64,000 bases of DNA from Paraclostridium sordellii (GTDB taxonomy: Bacteria > Bacillota > Clostridia > Peptostreptococcales > Peptostreptococcaceae), in assembly GCF_000953675.1 (NCBI RefSeq), contig NZ_LN679998.1, positions 2,482,102-2,546,101 of the forward strand, written 5' to 3'. The translations under genes were made by a program, and so were the position numbers. Positions 9,206 through 18,277 of this stretch are shown piece by piece. The notes below the pieces were generated by a model, which was not told the DNA's origin, ran no database searches, and saw only the letters and a program-made list of their open reading frames with translations. The stretch's first letter is position 1, and each line of letters begins with the position of its first letter.

Positions 9206-9269
9206 TTGCCTCACTCCTCCATTTATTTGATTAATTAGTTTTCTAACTATTTTACTTAAACAACGTCTA

Positions 9270-9298
9270 AGTATAGACCTATTCTACTTAGTTGTCAA
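9270..9298 (-). promoter_or_regulatory. Strong sigma-A promoter for the antiporter, with symmetric element
   Basis: Minus strand TTGACA (9293-9298), 17-nt spacer, TATACT (9270-9275). An inverted repeat CTAAGTA / TACTTAG overlaps the spacer and -10, a likely operator or a coincidence of promoter sequence. Confidence 0.75.
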
Positions 9299-9449
9299 TC
9301 GCCTTTTAATAATTCATTTTATTTCAAAAAGTCTGAAAATTAGTTTTCTAATATTTAAATTTTAAAATATTTTATTTGTTAAATATTTTCGCTTTGTATT
9401 TTTTTATTTTTAAACTATTTATTTGTAAATTCTTTAATATATTAAAATA

Positions 9450-9489
9450 AAAATACCTATGTAGTCTAAAATAACTACATAGGTATTTT
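9450..9489 (-). terminator. Terminator of the M23 peptidase gene
   Basis: Perfect 16-bp arms AAAATACCTATGTAGT / ACTACATAGGTATTTT with an 8-nt loop, directly after the stop at 9490 on the minus strand. Confidence 0.85.
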
Positions 9490-10278
9490 CTATCTATTAA
9501 CTAGCTCTAATGGATTTTTTAATTCTCCATTTACACTTAATTCAAAATGTACATGATTTCCGGTAGATATGCCTGTTGATCCAATCTTAGCAATTGGTTG
9601 ACCTTTTTCTACTATGTCTCCTTCTTTTACTATGTTTTCACTATTATGTCCATATATAGACACCTTTCCATCAAAATGTTCTATGTAAACAACATTTCCA
9701 TATCCATTTTTAACTCCAGAGAAAGTTACAACTCCATAATCTGTAGATAGTATATCAAGCCCATAGTTTGCAGGTATATCTATTCCTTTATGAAGTTTTT
9801 TCTCTTTAGTTATTGGGTGAATTCTATAGCCAAATGGAGAACTAATTTCATTAAACCCATTTACAGGCCATATTCCACAACTAATATTTTCACCAATATT
9901 AGCTTTTAAATTTGATTCTTTCTCATTTAGCTTATTTATTTTTTCAGTTAATCCTTCCTTTAATCCTTCTAGGCCCTCTATCTCAGCTTCAACTACATTT
10001 TCATCACTATTAGTGTTTATTAAACTATCATCATCAACAAAACTTAATTGAACAACTTCAACACTTTCATCTAAATTTATTGATTCTTTTTTTGAAAAAA
10101 TCATATCATCAATTTTGCTTATTTGATTTTGTAAATCTTTTTTCTCTATTTTTAAATTATAGATATCCTTTACAATTTCATCACTTGAGCTACTTGTTGT
10201 ATCGAGTGCATTTACATTAATTGTGCTTATAGTAGTTATTAAGCTTAATGCTATAAGTAATTTTACTTTTTTTAACAT
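9490..10278 (-). CDS. Secreted M23 (LytM-type) peptidase with coiled coil
   Basis: 262 aa. Signal peptide 1-24, then a coiled coil (~33-130), then a C-terminal M23 domain with GYRIHPITKEKKLHKGID (Zn ligands His and Asp), IYGHNS and GNHVHFEL, so the catalytic residues appear intact. Coiled coil plus LytM is the layout of EnvC-like or murein DD-endopeptidase proteins acting on peptidoglycan outside the cell. SD AGGAGG lies 10 nt before ATG 10278. It could be a hydrolase or an amidase activator; the intact ligands favour a hydrolase. Confidence 0.88.
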   Translation of the reverse strand: MLKKVKLLIALSLITTISTINVNALDTTSSSSDEIVKDIYNLKIEKKDLQNQISKIDDMIFSKKESINLDESVEVVQLSFVDDDSLINTNSDENVVEAEIEGLEGLKEGLTEKINKLNEKESNLKANIGENISCGIWPVNGFNEISSPFGYRIHPITKEKKLHKGIDIPANYGLDILSTDYGVVTFSGVKNGYGNVVYIEHFDGKVSIYGHNSENIVKEGDIVEKGQPIAKIGSTGISTGNHVHFELSVNGELKNPLELVNR

Positions 10279-10447
10279 AAGCTTTACCTCCTTTTTTTAA
10301 TCACTATCTTTTAATATGAGCAATTTAAAAATAAATTATTCATATTTTTAACCATAAATTCACTCACAATAGACAAGTAATCCTAATATTATAATATAAA
10401 ACATAATTCAACTAGTTCAGTTTCATATTTAAAAGGGGGAGGGTATT

Positions 10448-10828
10448 GTGTTTAAAAATCAAGAACTTTTATTTGGACTTATATCTAGTTTATTTATACT
10501 TATACATACATCTATGTATATACTTCAAGATTTATATATCTCTATTAAATTTAAGCCACTAAAGTTGATCATTAATAAAGTACTTCCTACTATTAGTAGA
10601 TTAAATACCATCTCTTTAATAATCTCACTTTTTTTTACAGCTTTTCATGTTTATTTGACAAATAGCTCTTTATCTAGTTTTAGTTCTGGTTATTTATTGT
10701 TGCTATTGCTATTTTTATCTACTTGCACAAAGCTTAGTTTTTTTAATAGATTTAAATTAAAACAATATTCATCTATACTATCTTATTTATTGACACTAAG
10801 TTTAGCCGTACACATATTTTTCAGATAA
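10448..10828 (+). CDS. Small four-helix membrane protein with intramembrane histidines
   Basis: 126 aa from GTG 10448, after a strong GGGGGAGGG. Four hydrophobic segments (about 8-28, 52-70, 80-95, 107-124). Histidines fall inside three of them (H20, H67, H122), a pattern that could ligate heme b, although no family was recognised. Ends in a very long terminator shared with the convergent glutamine synthetase. Confidence 0.6.
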   Translation: MFKNQELLFGLISSLFILIHTSMYILQDLYISIKFKPLKLIINKVLPTISRLNTISLIISLFFTAFHVYLTNSSLSSFSSGYLLLLLLFLSTCTKLSFFNRFKLKQYSSILSYLLTLSLAVHIFFR

Positions 10829-10867
10829 AAAAAGGAAGTTATCTAATAACCTCCTTTTTTTATCTGA
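10821..10867. terminator. Bidirectional terminator, 22-bp arms
   Basis: The stem from TCAGATAAAAAAAGG to CCTTTTTTTATCTGA has 22-nt arms with one G-U pair and a 3-nt loop. It overlaps the stop at 10828 and lies just before the glutamine synthetase stop at 10875. Confidence 0.85.
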
Positions 10868-10874
10868 AATCTAA

Positions 10875-12773
10875 TTAAAATATATTTTTTTGATATTGAA
10901 TATATAATTGTTGTACTTCTTTCATCTTATCTTTCATTTCTATTTGTAAGTCAGATGCTAATTCGTAGTTTTCTTCTTCAATAGCTTCTTTTATTCTAGT
11001 AAATAAAGATTTCTTACTCATAGTATCTTTCATTATATAATGTTTTATTTCATTTATTACATCCCATGATACTTCATCTAAAACATCCATATTTTCATTT
11101 TCATGTAATTTTTTTAGACTTCTTATTATATCTATATTGTCTTGTATAATTCTATTTTTTAGTTCTTTCTTCCATTTATCTATAGCTCCAGTTTTAAAAG
11201 AATCTATAATTGTATCTGTAAATACTCCACCTTGTGTTAATGCTTCTACTTTATATGATTGAATCTCTAAGTTTTTCATATTTTCATATACTGTAGCTGG
11301 TGGAGTTGAAAATCTTTTATTTCTTTCATCCATATTATAATCTTCAAACACATCATTTTCATCTCTATATGCTCTATCTTTTTCAAGGTAAAAGCCTACT
11401 TCACCTATATCTTTAGATAGTTCTTTTTCTAAATCTTTAATATTCAATTTACTATTAGAAACAGCTTTTATACCATGTAACATAGTCTGATATGTTCCAG
11501 CTATTACCAAGTATGTATTAGATAATGGATTTGGAGATCTTAATTCAAATCTAGTAGCTAATGGAGAATTTATATCTCTTATAAGACCTACTAATATAGA
11601 TCTATTTCTTGAAGGTAATTCATATGTATGCCCTAATGACGTAACTATACATACAGGAGCTTCAAATCCTGGTACAAGTCTGTTGAATCCATCATTAGAT
11701 GATGTTACAAATGGATTTAAAACTTCATAGTTTCTAAGTATTCCCATTAAAGCCCCATAACCAAATTTAGTTGTATAATCACTTTTCATATCTTTTGGTG
11801 AAAACAAGTTAACTATTTTACCATTTTTAAGCTTTGCACTAATGCCAACATGTGTATGTTCACCACTTCCAGCCACTCCATCTAATGGTTTAGCTTTAAA
11901 AGTAACCTCAAGCCCATGTCTTGTAAATACATCTTCTATAACTTCTCTTACTAGTAATTCATTATCCGCACATTGAAGTGGTGTTGAATACTTCCAGTCT
12001 ACTTCTAATTGTTCCATTGCATGATTTGTTTTACCATCCACACTTATAGAACTAGTTATCCCTCCAACTTCTTTATGAGCCATTTCTGGATCTACTCCTA
12101 AATTTTGAAGTATTATTAAACTTTCTTCTAAACAAGTTCTAATTATTCCTCTAGTTCTCTTCCAATATTGTTCTTTTAAACTTTGTGACACATGAAGAGC
12201 TTCTAAGTCAGCTTTATCCTCTGGAGTATTAACCCAAAACTCTAGTTCTGTAGCAGCTGTTAGGTTTATGCAATCTATATCATTTACATCATTGATACCT
12301 AGGTCATCAATCATTTTTGGATTATTAACTATTATTTTCATTACAGAACTTTTTATATATTCTTCTGATTTTTTTAGTATCCCCCTTGAGCAAACTCTAC
12401 TACCTTCATGTAATAAAAATGCAGGTATTTTTAAAGTTCCTATTGGTAAGTTGCACTTATCACATATATTTTCCATATTATAATCTATATACCAAATAGC
12501 ATCATTATCTGGCATCAAGTCTACTTTTGCATTATTTAATGTAGCTATATTATAAAGTTCAACACTTGATCCATCTGTTTGTATGCCAGAATTTAAAAAA
12601 GCATCAATATCATCTAGGAAAACCTCTATAGGTATTTTTTCATCTATAGAATTACCTCCTAAATCAACACCCATAAGAGAAACAAATCTTATGTTTTTAT
12701 GTTGAGATAGTATTTCCTTTAAATCTTTTTCATTATGATTATGTTTTTTTATAACATATAATAAAGATTGCAT
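10875..12773 (-). CDS. glnA: Glutamine synthetase with long C-terminal extension
   Basis: ATP-dependent glutamate + ammonia ligase of the GS superfamily. 632 aa from ATG 12773, which has GGGGGA 7 nt upstream; the longer frame from 12812 lacks an SD. Catalytic-domain motifs in order: QTDGSSVELY, ATELEFW, SGEHTHVGIS, PSRNRSILVGLIRD and TRFELRSPNP. The core ends near 440; the extra ~190 residues are helical. Their end (IEEENYELASDLQIEMKDKM) resembles a UVR-type helical hairpin. Longer than ordinary GSI (~445 aa). Single gene; the reaction is inferred from the core. Confidence 0.88.
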   Translation of the reverse strand: MQSLLYVIKKHNHNEKDLKEILSQHKNIRFVSLMGVDLGGNSIDEKIPIEVFLDDIDAFLNSGIQTDGSSVELYNIATLNNAKVDLMPDNDAIWYIDYNMENICDKCNLPIGTLKIPAFLLHEGSRVCSRGILKKSEEYIKSSVMKIIVNNPKMIDDLGINDVNDIDCINLTAATELEFWVNTPEDKADLEALHVSQSLKEQYWKRTRGIIRTCLEESLIILQNLGVDPEMAHKEVGGITSSISVDGKTNHAMEQLEVDWKYSTPLQCADNELLVREVIEDVFTRHGLEVTFKAKPLDGVAGSGEHTHVGISAKLKNGKIVNLFSPKDMKSDYTTKFGYGALMGILRNYEVLNPFVTSSNDGFNRLVPGFEAPVCIVTSLGHTYELPSRNRSILVGLIRDINSPLATRFELRSPNPLSNTYLVIAGTYQTMLHGIKAVSNSKLNIKDLEKELSKDIGEVGFYLEKDRAYRDENDVFEDYNMDERNKRFSTPPATVYENMKNLEIQSYKVEALTQGGVFTDTIIDSFKTGAIDKWKKELKNRIIQDNIDIIRSLKKLHENENMDVLDEVSWDVINEIKHYIMKDTMSKKSLFTRIKEAIEEENYELASDLQIEMKDKMKEVQQLYIQYQKNIF

Positions 12774-12994
12774 TTTTATCCCCCAATTCACTGATTGTAT
12801 TTTACGAATCATTTTGCAAAATATTTTTTTATAGTTTGTTTTTATGTTCGTAAGTTAATTTATATTATTATAATATATGCATGTAATATTCGCAATATTT
12901 TTAAATTTAAATTCATATAAAAAAATCCTGTGTACAAATTTTTTTCACATAGGGTATACTAAAGTAATAACTAATAATTTTAGGAGAGATTTGT

Positions 12995-13834
12995 ATGGAA
13001 TATATCGTTTTCGATTTTGAATTTAATCAGGGCTTTGATAAGGAAAATAATAAAACATTTTCTGATGAAAAATGTCCCTTTGAAATAATACAAATAGGAG
13101 CTATAAAGTTAGATTCTAACTTTAATATAATCGATAGGTTTAATAGTTTTGTAAAACCCAATATATATAAAGATATTCATCCTTTTGTAGGAAAAATGAC
13201 TCATATAACTATAGATAAAGTTATAGATGCACCTTCTTTTAGTTCTGTTTATAAAGATTTTAAAAAATTTATATCCAATAAATCAAATATAATGTGTGTT
13301 TGGGGATCTGGTGATTTAAAAGAACTCTATAGAAATATAAATTACTATTCATTGCCAACCAAAGGACTTCCAAAGTTATATATAAATGTTCAACAATATG
13401 CTTCTGTTTATTTTAATAATCCAACAGGTCAAAGCATAGGACTACAAAATGCAGTTCAAATGCTACAACTCGAGCAAGATAAAGCTTATCATGATGCATT
13501 AAATGATGCTTACTATACATCACTTGTTCTAAAAAATATATATAATGAAAATGTAGTTCCTGATACGTATATTTACACACCAGTAAAACCAAATAGAACT
13601 AGATCTAAGACAGCTAAGAAAAAAGTAGATTATGCTAGCTTATTTGAAGAATTTAAGAAGATATTAGACAGAGATCTAACTTCAGATGATAGAAAAATAA
13701 TTGATTTAGCATATAAGATGGGAAAAACTAACCAATTCTTAATAGATGATATAATAGAAACTACTAATAAATCTAAAAAGAAATGTAGCAAATCTAAGCC
13801 AAGAAATGGTTTAAAATATAAAAAAAGAAGATAA
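12995..13834 (+). CDS. DEDDh 3'-5' exonuclease (KapD/ERI-1-like)
   Basis: 279 aa. RNase H-fold exonuclease domain in residues 1-185: VFDFEFNQG (Exo I Asp/Glu), WGSGDLKEL (Exo II) and YHDALNDAYYT (Exo III His-Asp). The basic C-terminal ~90 residues end in KKKCSKSKPRNGLKYKKRR, suitable for nucleic-acid binding. Substrate could be RNA or DNA 3' ends. The GGAGAGA SD precedes the ATG. Transcribed divergently from glnA. Confidence 0.85.
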   Translation: MEYIVFDFEFNQGFDKENNKTFSDEKCPFEIIQIGAIKLDSNFNIIDRFNSFVKPNIYKDIHPFVGKMTHITIDKVIDAPSFSSVYKDFKKFISNKSNIMCVWGSGDLKELYRNINYYSLPTKGLPKLYINVQQYASVYFNNPTGQSIGLQNAVQMLQLEQDKAYHDALNDAYYTSLVLKNIYNENVVPDTYIYTPVKPNRTRSKTAKKKVDYASLFEEFKKILDRDLTSDDRKIIDLAYKMGKTNQFLIDDIIETTNKSKKKCSKSKPRNGLKYKKRR

Positions 13835-13867
13835 AGTCCTCAAATATGAGGATTTTATCTTCTTTTT
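13822..13867. terminator. Bidirectional terminator, 21-bp arms
   Basis: AAAAAGAAGATAAAGTCCTCA paired with its complement across the loop AATA, with one G-U pair. It serves both convergent genes. Confidence 0.85.
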
Positions 13868-14196
13868 TAATTAGAATTTAAAAATAACATCTTAATATCT
13901 TCATATTGTGCAAATTCAACAAACTCTATAGACTTATCTTCATTTCTGTATTTATTATCTTTACCTATAAATACCTCTACATCACCAATATGATTATATA
14001 TCTCGTCTATAATATTAATAAAATCTTCACTCTTTAAACTCTCTCCTTTTGATTTTACTAATACTATGCTTTTATTTTCTTCATTTTTTAAGATTTTTTC
14101 AATTCCAAATAATAAACTTTCTTCTTTTATATAAACAACTTGAGCTCCCAACTCTATTCCTTTATTAACTTTTTCTTTAAGCTGTATTAAATTCAT
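13867..14196 (-). CDS. Small conserved-looking cytosolic protein of unknown function
   Basis: 109 aa, acidic, mixed alpha/beta, no signal or membrane segment. Starts at ATG 14196 with AGGAGGG upstream. I recognise no family or motif. It lies upstream of a terminator and downstream of xth on the same strand, 60 bases apart. Confidence 0.6.
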   Translation of the reverse strand: MNLIQLKEKVNKGIELGAQVVYIKEESLLFGIEKILKNEENKSIVLVKSKGESLKSEDFINIIDEIYNHIGDVEVFIGKDNKYRNEDKSIEFVEFAQYEDIKMLFLNSN

Positions 14197-14255
14197 AATA
14201 CCCTCCTTTATTTAAAGTATATTAAATTATATTAAAGGCATTATAAATTTATGTT

Positions 14256-15008
14256 TTATTTTATAACTAATTCTACAGGACAATGATCAGAACCTAAAAC
14301 CTCTGTATGAATATTAGCAGAAACCAATCTCTCTTCTAATTTTTTAGAAACGCAGAAGTAATCTATTCTCCATCCTGCATTATTTTTTCTTGCATTGAAT
14401 CTATAAGACCACCAGCTATAAACTCCTTCTTTATCTGGGTTAAAGTATCTATAACTATCTATAAATCCTGAATCTAAAAACTCTGAAAATTTATTTCTTT
14501 CTTCGTCTGTAAATCCTGCATTTTTTCTATTAGTTTTTGGATTTTTTAGATCTATCTCTCTATGAGCTACATTTAAATCTCCACACATTATTACAGGTTT
14601 TATATCATCTAATCTATCTAAATATTCTCTAAAATCATCTTCCCATTTCATTCTATAATCAAGTCTCTTTAATCCTTGTTGAGAGTTAGGTGTATATACT
14701 GTTACAAAATGGAAATCTTCAAATTCTAAGGTAATAACCCTACCTTCATTATCATGATCTTCTATTCCAATCCCATAATGCACGCTAATTGGTTTTTGTT
14801 TTGTAAATACAGCCGTTCCTGAGTATCCTTTTTTAACTGCATAATTCCAATAATCGTAATATCCTTCAAGTTCTAAATCAATTTGTCCTTCTTGAAGCTT
14901 AGTTTCTTGTAAACAAAATATATCCGCATCTATTTCTTTAAAAAAGTCCATAAATCCTTTTGTTACACATGCTCTTAATCCATTCACGTTCCATGATATA
15001 AATTTCAT
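14256..15008 (-). CDS. xth: Exodeoxyribonuclease III / AP endonuclease
   Basis: 250 aa endonuclease/exonuclease/phosphatase-fold protein of the ExoIII family. Motifs: MKFISWNVNGLRA, IFCLQETKLQ (metal Glu), CGDLNVAHREIDL (catalytic Asp/Asn), GWRIDYF and GSDHCPVEL (catalytic Asp-His). It cuts DNA at abasic sites in base-excision repair. Full family length. The galT-like gene ends 20 bases upstream on the same strand. Confidence 0.95.
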   Translation of the reverse strand: MKFISWNVNGLRACVTKGFMDFFKEIDADIFCLQETKLQEGQIDLELEGYYDYWNYAVKKGYSGTAVFTKQKPISVHYGIGIEDHDNEGRVITLEFEDFHFVTVYTPNSQQGLKRLDYRMKWEDDFREYLDRLDDIKPVIMCGDLNVAHREIDLKNPKTNRKNAGFTDEERNKFSEFLDSGFIDSYRYFNPDKEGVYSWWSYRFNARKNNAGWRIDYFCVSKKLEERLVSANIHTEVLGSDHCPVELVIK

Positions 15009-15027
15009 AACTATCTCCTTTGTTTTT

Positions 15028-15978
15028 CTAATTAAATTTTATTTTATTTGCGAAATCTTTTGGTATCACTGATGATACATATATTCCATTACTTATCTCA
15101 AATCCTCCAAAGCTATACTTTCTTGGTATTATATGAAAATGTAAGTTTAATAACTCACTCCCTTTTAAATTTTTAGGATGAGTATGTAGATATAAATTAA
15201 AAGGCATGTATCCACAAACTTTGTATATATTCTTAAATAATTTATCAAATATATATGAAAGTTCTTCTACATTATTTAAAGTTAAATCTTCAAACTTTGA
15301 ATTATCTTTGCATATTACTCTAACTTCGTTCCCATATATAGAAGCATATGGTACTAATACTATAAACTTTTCCCCATTATATACAACTCTTTCATTTAAC
15401 AATATTTCTTTATCTATTATTTTTTCATATAAGTTTTCTTTTTTTTCATGATAATTTTTATTTAATATATCGATTTCATTTCTTATTTCTTTAGGAATTA
15501 TAGACATAGAAATTATCTGAGAATGAGGATGAGATAATGATGCTCCTGCTTTTTTTAAGAAATTTTTAAATATACTTACATATAAAACATCTTCATCTCC
15601 TATATATTCTTTATACCTATTTTGATATATTAAAAACATATTTTTAAATTCTTCTCCATTCATATTATAAAAAGATTTATTATGTTTATAGTTATCTATA
15701 ATAACCTCATGAGTACCTTTTACTAAATTGAAGCTTTTATCTATAATAGGAAACTTGTTATAAACTGATCTACAAATCCATTTTCCATTTTCTTTGATTT
15801 CAAATGTTTCTTCTGGAGAATAACGTTCATTTCCTCTACAAAAAGGACATTTCCTATCATATTCTTCAAATACTTCTTCTTCATCTTTTATAGGTTTTAA
15901 GTCTGTAGGCCTTGTTATCCTATCAGGTGCATATATAATCATATCCCCACTAAATACATCCACTTTTAAATCCTTCAT
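15028..15978 (-). CDS. galT: Galactose-1-phosphate uridylyltransferase-like, HIT superfamily
   Basis: 316 aa from ATG 15978 (GAGG 8 nt upstream; the GTG at 15987 sits in the SD). Features: CPFCRGNE zinc site near residue 40, SLSHPHSQII with the nucleophilic His-Pro-His, and a second histidine cluster LHTHP then LHFHIIPR. It matches the HIT-type GalT family, which exchanges UMP between UDP-glucose and galactose-1-P. No other Leloir genes are nearby, so an ADP/UDP-sugar phosphorylase role is possible. Probably co-transcribed with xth. Confidence 0.8.
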   Translation of the reverse strand: MKDLKVDVFSGDMIIYAPDRITRPTDLKPIKDEEEVFEEYDRKCPFCRGNERYSPEETFEIKENGKWICRSVYNKFPIIDKSFNLVKGTHEVIIDNYKHNKSFYNMNGEEFKNMFLIYQNRYKEYIGDEDVLYVSIFKNFLKKAGASLSHPHSQIISMSIIPKEIRNEIDILNKNYHEKKENLYEKIIDKEILLNERVVYNGEKFIVLVPYASIYGNEVRVICKDNSKFEDLTLNNVEELSYIFDKLFKNIYKVCGYMPFNLYLHTHPKNLKGSELLNLHFHIIPRKYSFGGFEISNGIYVSSVIPKDFANKIKFN

Positions 15979-16216
15979 ATCGTACACCTCTTTTTAGGGT
16001 ATTTTTTATATTTTGTGTATTTTTAATTATTAACTTATACCTAAAAGTTAATAAAATTCATTATTATAATTTTACATATTTTCCATTAAAATGTAAATCT
16101 TATTGCATACCTGTATACTTTTTGAAAACTAAGTGCTTTTTAGTATTAACTATGCTATCATACTCTTGTGAGGGGATTTTACAGACTTTTCAAACAAATT
16201 ACAGGGGGTATTGAAA

Positions 16217-17431
16217 ATGAATTTTTCTAACAGAGTGATCTCTATGCAATCTTCACCTATAAGAAAGTTAGTTCCTTATGCTACATCAGCAAAAGAAAGG
16301 GGTATTAAGGTTTATCATTTAAATATAGGACAACCTGATATAAAAACACCTAAAGGTTTTTTTGAAGCTATAAATAAGTTTAATAGTAATGTTTTAGAGT
16401 ATGCTGTTTCTCAAGGTTTGCCTGAACTTATTGATGCAATGATAAATTACTACTCCACATATAATATGCACTTTGAAAAAGATGAAATACTTATAACTAA
16501 CGGAGGTAGTGAAGCTTTATTATTTGCAATGATGGCTACTTGCGATCCAGGTGATAATATATTAGTTCCTGAACCATTTTATACTAATTACAATGGTTTT
16601 AGTTCTTCTGTAAATGTTGTAGTTAAACCTATAACTACTCATCCTGAAAATGGATTTCATTTACCTAATAAATCTGAAATTTTATCAAAAATTGATAAAA
16701 ATACGAAAGCTATACTTATATCAAATCCAGGGAACCCAACAGGAACGGTTTATACAAAAGAAGAAGTTTACATGTTAGCCGATATAGCTAAAGAAAATAA
16801 TTTATGGATAATTGCTGATGAAGTTTATAGAGAATTTGTTTATGATAGTCTTGATTATATAAGTTTTGGAAATATAGATGAAATAAAAGACAGAGTTATA
16901 ATAGTTGATAGTGTATCCAAAAGATATAGTGCATGTGGAGCTAGAATAGGTTCTTTGGCATCTAAAAATAAAGACTTTATACACGAAGTATTAAAATTGT
17001 GCCAAGGGAGATTATGTGTCGCTACCCTTGATCAGGTTGGATCAGTAGAACTTTATAAAACTCCTAAAACTTATTTTAAAGAAGTTAATGATGAGTATAA
17101 AAAAAGAAGAGATGTTTTATACAATGAATTAATGAAGGTTGAAGGAGTAATATGTGAAAAACCTACAGGAGCATTTTACATACTTGCTAAATTACCAGTA
17201 GAAAATGCTGAAGATTTTGTTATTTGGATGCTAAATGAATTTAACGTAGACGGTGAAACTGTTATGGCTTGTCCTGCTGAAGGTTTCTATGCAACTAAAG
17301 GACTTGGAAAAAGTGAAATAAGACTTGCTTATATCCTTAATGAACATGATTTAAAAACAGCTGCTAATATATTAAAACAAGGTCTTGAAAAATATATGGA
17401 AGTAAAAAATATATTATCTACTAATATTTAA
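16217..17431 (+). CDS. PLP-dependent class I/II aminotransferase
   Basis: 404 aa. Fold-type I motifs: HLNIGQPDIKTP, NGGSEALLFA (PLP phosphate), SNPGNPTG, DEVYREFVY and DSVSKRYSACGARIGS (Schiff-base Lys). AspC-like; substrate probably aspartate, alanine or aromatic amino acids. The TTG at 16211 is only 2 nt from AGGGGG, so ATG 16217 (8 nt) is chosen. Monocistronic, ending in a palindromic terminator. Confidence 0.92.
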   Translation: MNFSNRVISMQSSPIRKLVPYATSAKERGIKVYHLNIGQPDIKTPKGFFEAINKFNSNVLEYAVSQGLPELIDAMINYYSTYNMHFEKDEILITNGGSEALLFAMMATCDPGDNILVPEPFYTNYNGFSSSVNVVVKPITTHPENGFHLPNKSEILSKIDKNTKAILISNPGNPTGTVYTKEEVYMLADIAKENNLWIIADEVYREFVYDSLDYISFGNIDEIKDRVIIVDSVSKRYSACGARIGSLASKNKDFIHEVLKLCQGRLCVATLDQVGSVELYKTPKTYFKEVNDEYKKRRDVLYNELMKVEGVICEKPTGAFYILAKLPVENAEDFVIWMLNEFNVDGETVMACPAEGFYATKGLGKSEIRLAYILNEHDLKTAANILKQGLEKYMEVKNILSTNI

Positions 17432-17434
17432 AAT

Positions 17435-17468
17435 AAAAACAGGTTAAAGTTAACTTTAACCTGTTTTT
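17435..17468. terminator. Bidirectional palindromic terminator
   Basis: Perfect palindrome of AAAAACAGGTTAAAG and its complement around TTAA, between convergent genes (stops 17431 and 17473). Confidence 0.85.
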
Positions 17469-17472
17469 TAAT

Positions 17473-17925
17473 CTACTTAAATTCTTCTTTTACAAGTATA
17501 TCTTCGAGATTTTTTATAGATACCATAAATTTTTCTCTATCATTTTTATCTAATTCTAAAAATTTCTTTTCAAGCTTATCCCCTAACTCTTCTAAAAAAT
17601 CTTTAGCTATATTATCCCCTTCACTTGTAAGGTTTAATATATATTTTCTTCTATCTCTAGAATCTCTTGTTCTTGTTAAGTATCCCTTTTTATTTAGGTC
17701 ATCTACCATAGTAGTAAGACTTCCCTTTTCTATATTTAATTTTTCACATAAGTCCGTCATTGTTATTTCCCCATTATTTTTTATAAATACAAGTGCTCTT
17801 AATTGAGTTCTATTTACATCGGTATTTGCTGCATATTCTTTTAAAGATTCTAGATATAAACTTGCATGTATCTTTGGAAAAGTTTTAGATACAAAGTCTA
17901 TAATATCTTTTATTATTTCATTCAT
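17473..17925 (-). CDS. MarR family transcriptional regulator
   Basis: 150 aa winged helix: RTQLRALVFIKNNGEITMTDLCEKL (recognition region), then KGSLTTMVDDLNKKGYLTR, then DRRKYILNLT (wing Asp-Arg-Arg). It ends with a dimerisation helix. Starts at ATG 17925 with TGGAGGTG upstream. Transcribed divergently from the PTS IIC genes across a 350-bp promoter region, so regulation of those genes is possible but not shown. Confidence 0.9.
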   Translation of the reverse strand: MNEIIKDIIDFVSKTFPKIHASLYLESLKEYAANTDVNRTQLRALVFIKNNGEITMTDLCEKLNIEKGSLTTMVDDLNKKGYLTRTRDSRDRRKYILNLTSEGDNIAKDFLEELGDKLEKKFLELDKNDREKFMVSIKNLEDILVKEEFK

Positions 17926-18052
17926 ATTTTCACCTCCAACCCCTTTAGATTATCGTCAAATACTAGTTTACACTAATTCTTTTGTATAAACAACACCAAA
18001 ACAACAATTCATGTTTATTAAAGCTTTTCAATATTTTTTAAATTCCATTTTA

Positions 18053-18120
18053 TTTTCTACATTTTTCTACATATTTTTATATATAGACTATTTATAAAAT
18101 AAATATTTTTATAATTTTTT
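18053..18120 (+). promoter_or_regulatory. Promoter-like repeat copy A
   Basis: Carries TTTTCTACATTTTTCTACA (18053-18071) followed by a degenerate version of the downstream promoter (GACTATTTATAAAATAA, then TATAAT). It appears to be a decayed tandem copy of the active promoter at 18146-18203. Confidence 0.55.
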
Positions 18121-18145
18121 TTAAAATTTATTTTACTTTCTATCT

Positions 18146-18203
18146 TTTTCTACATTTTTCTACATTTTACAGCATTTACAAATTTAATATTTTATAATAT
18201 AAT
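18146..18203 (+). promoter_or_regulatory. Promoter of first PTS IIC gene, with phased TCTACA repeats
   Basis: Two TCTACA boxes 10 nt apart (one helical turn) precede -35 TTTACA (18175-18180), a 17-nt spacer and -10 TATAAT (18198-18203). A ~75-nt leader follows, ending in GAGGAGGAAAT before the ATG. The same arrangement precedes the second gene. Confidence 0.75.
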
Positions 18204-18277
18204 TTTAATTACTGCTTAAAAAGCGTAGGAAATCAATAACGACTATTTATTTTAATCATCGAGGAGGAAATTTTTTT

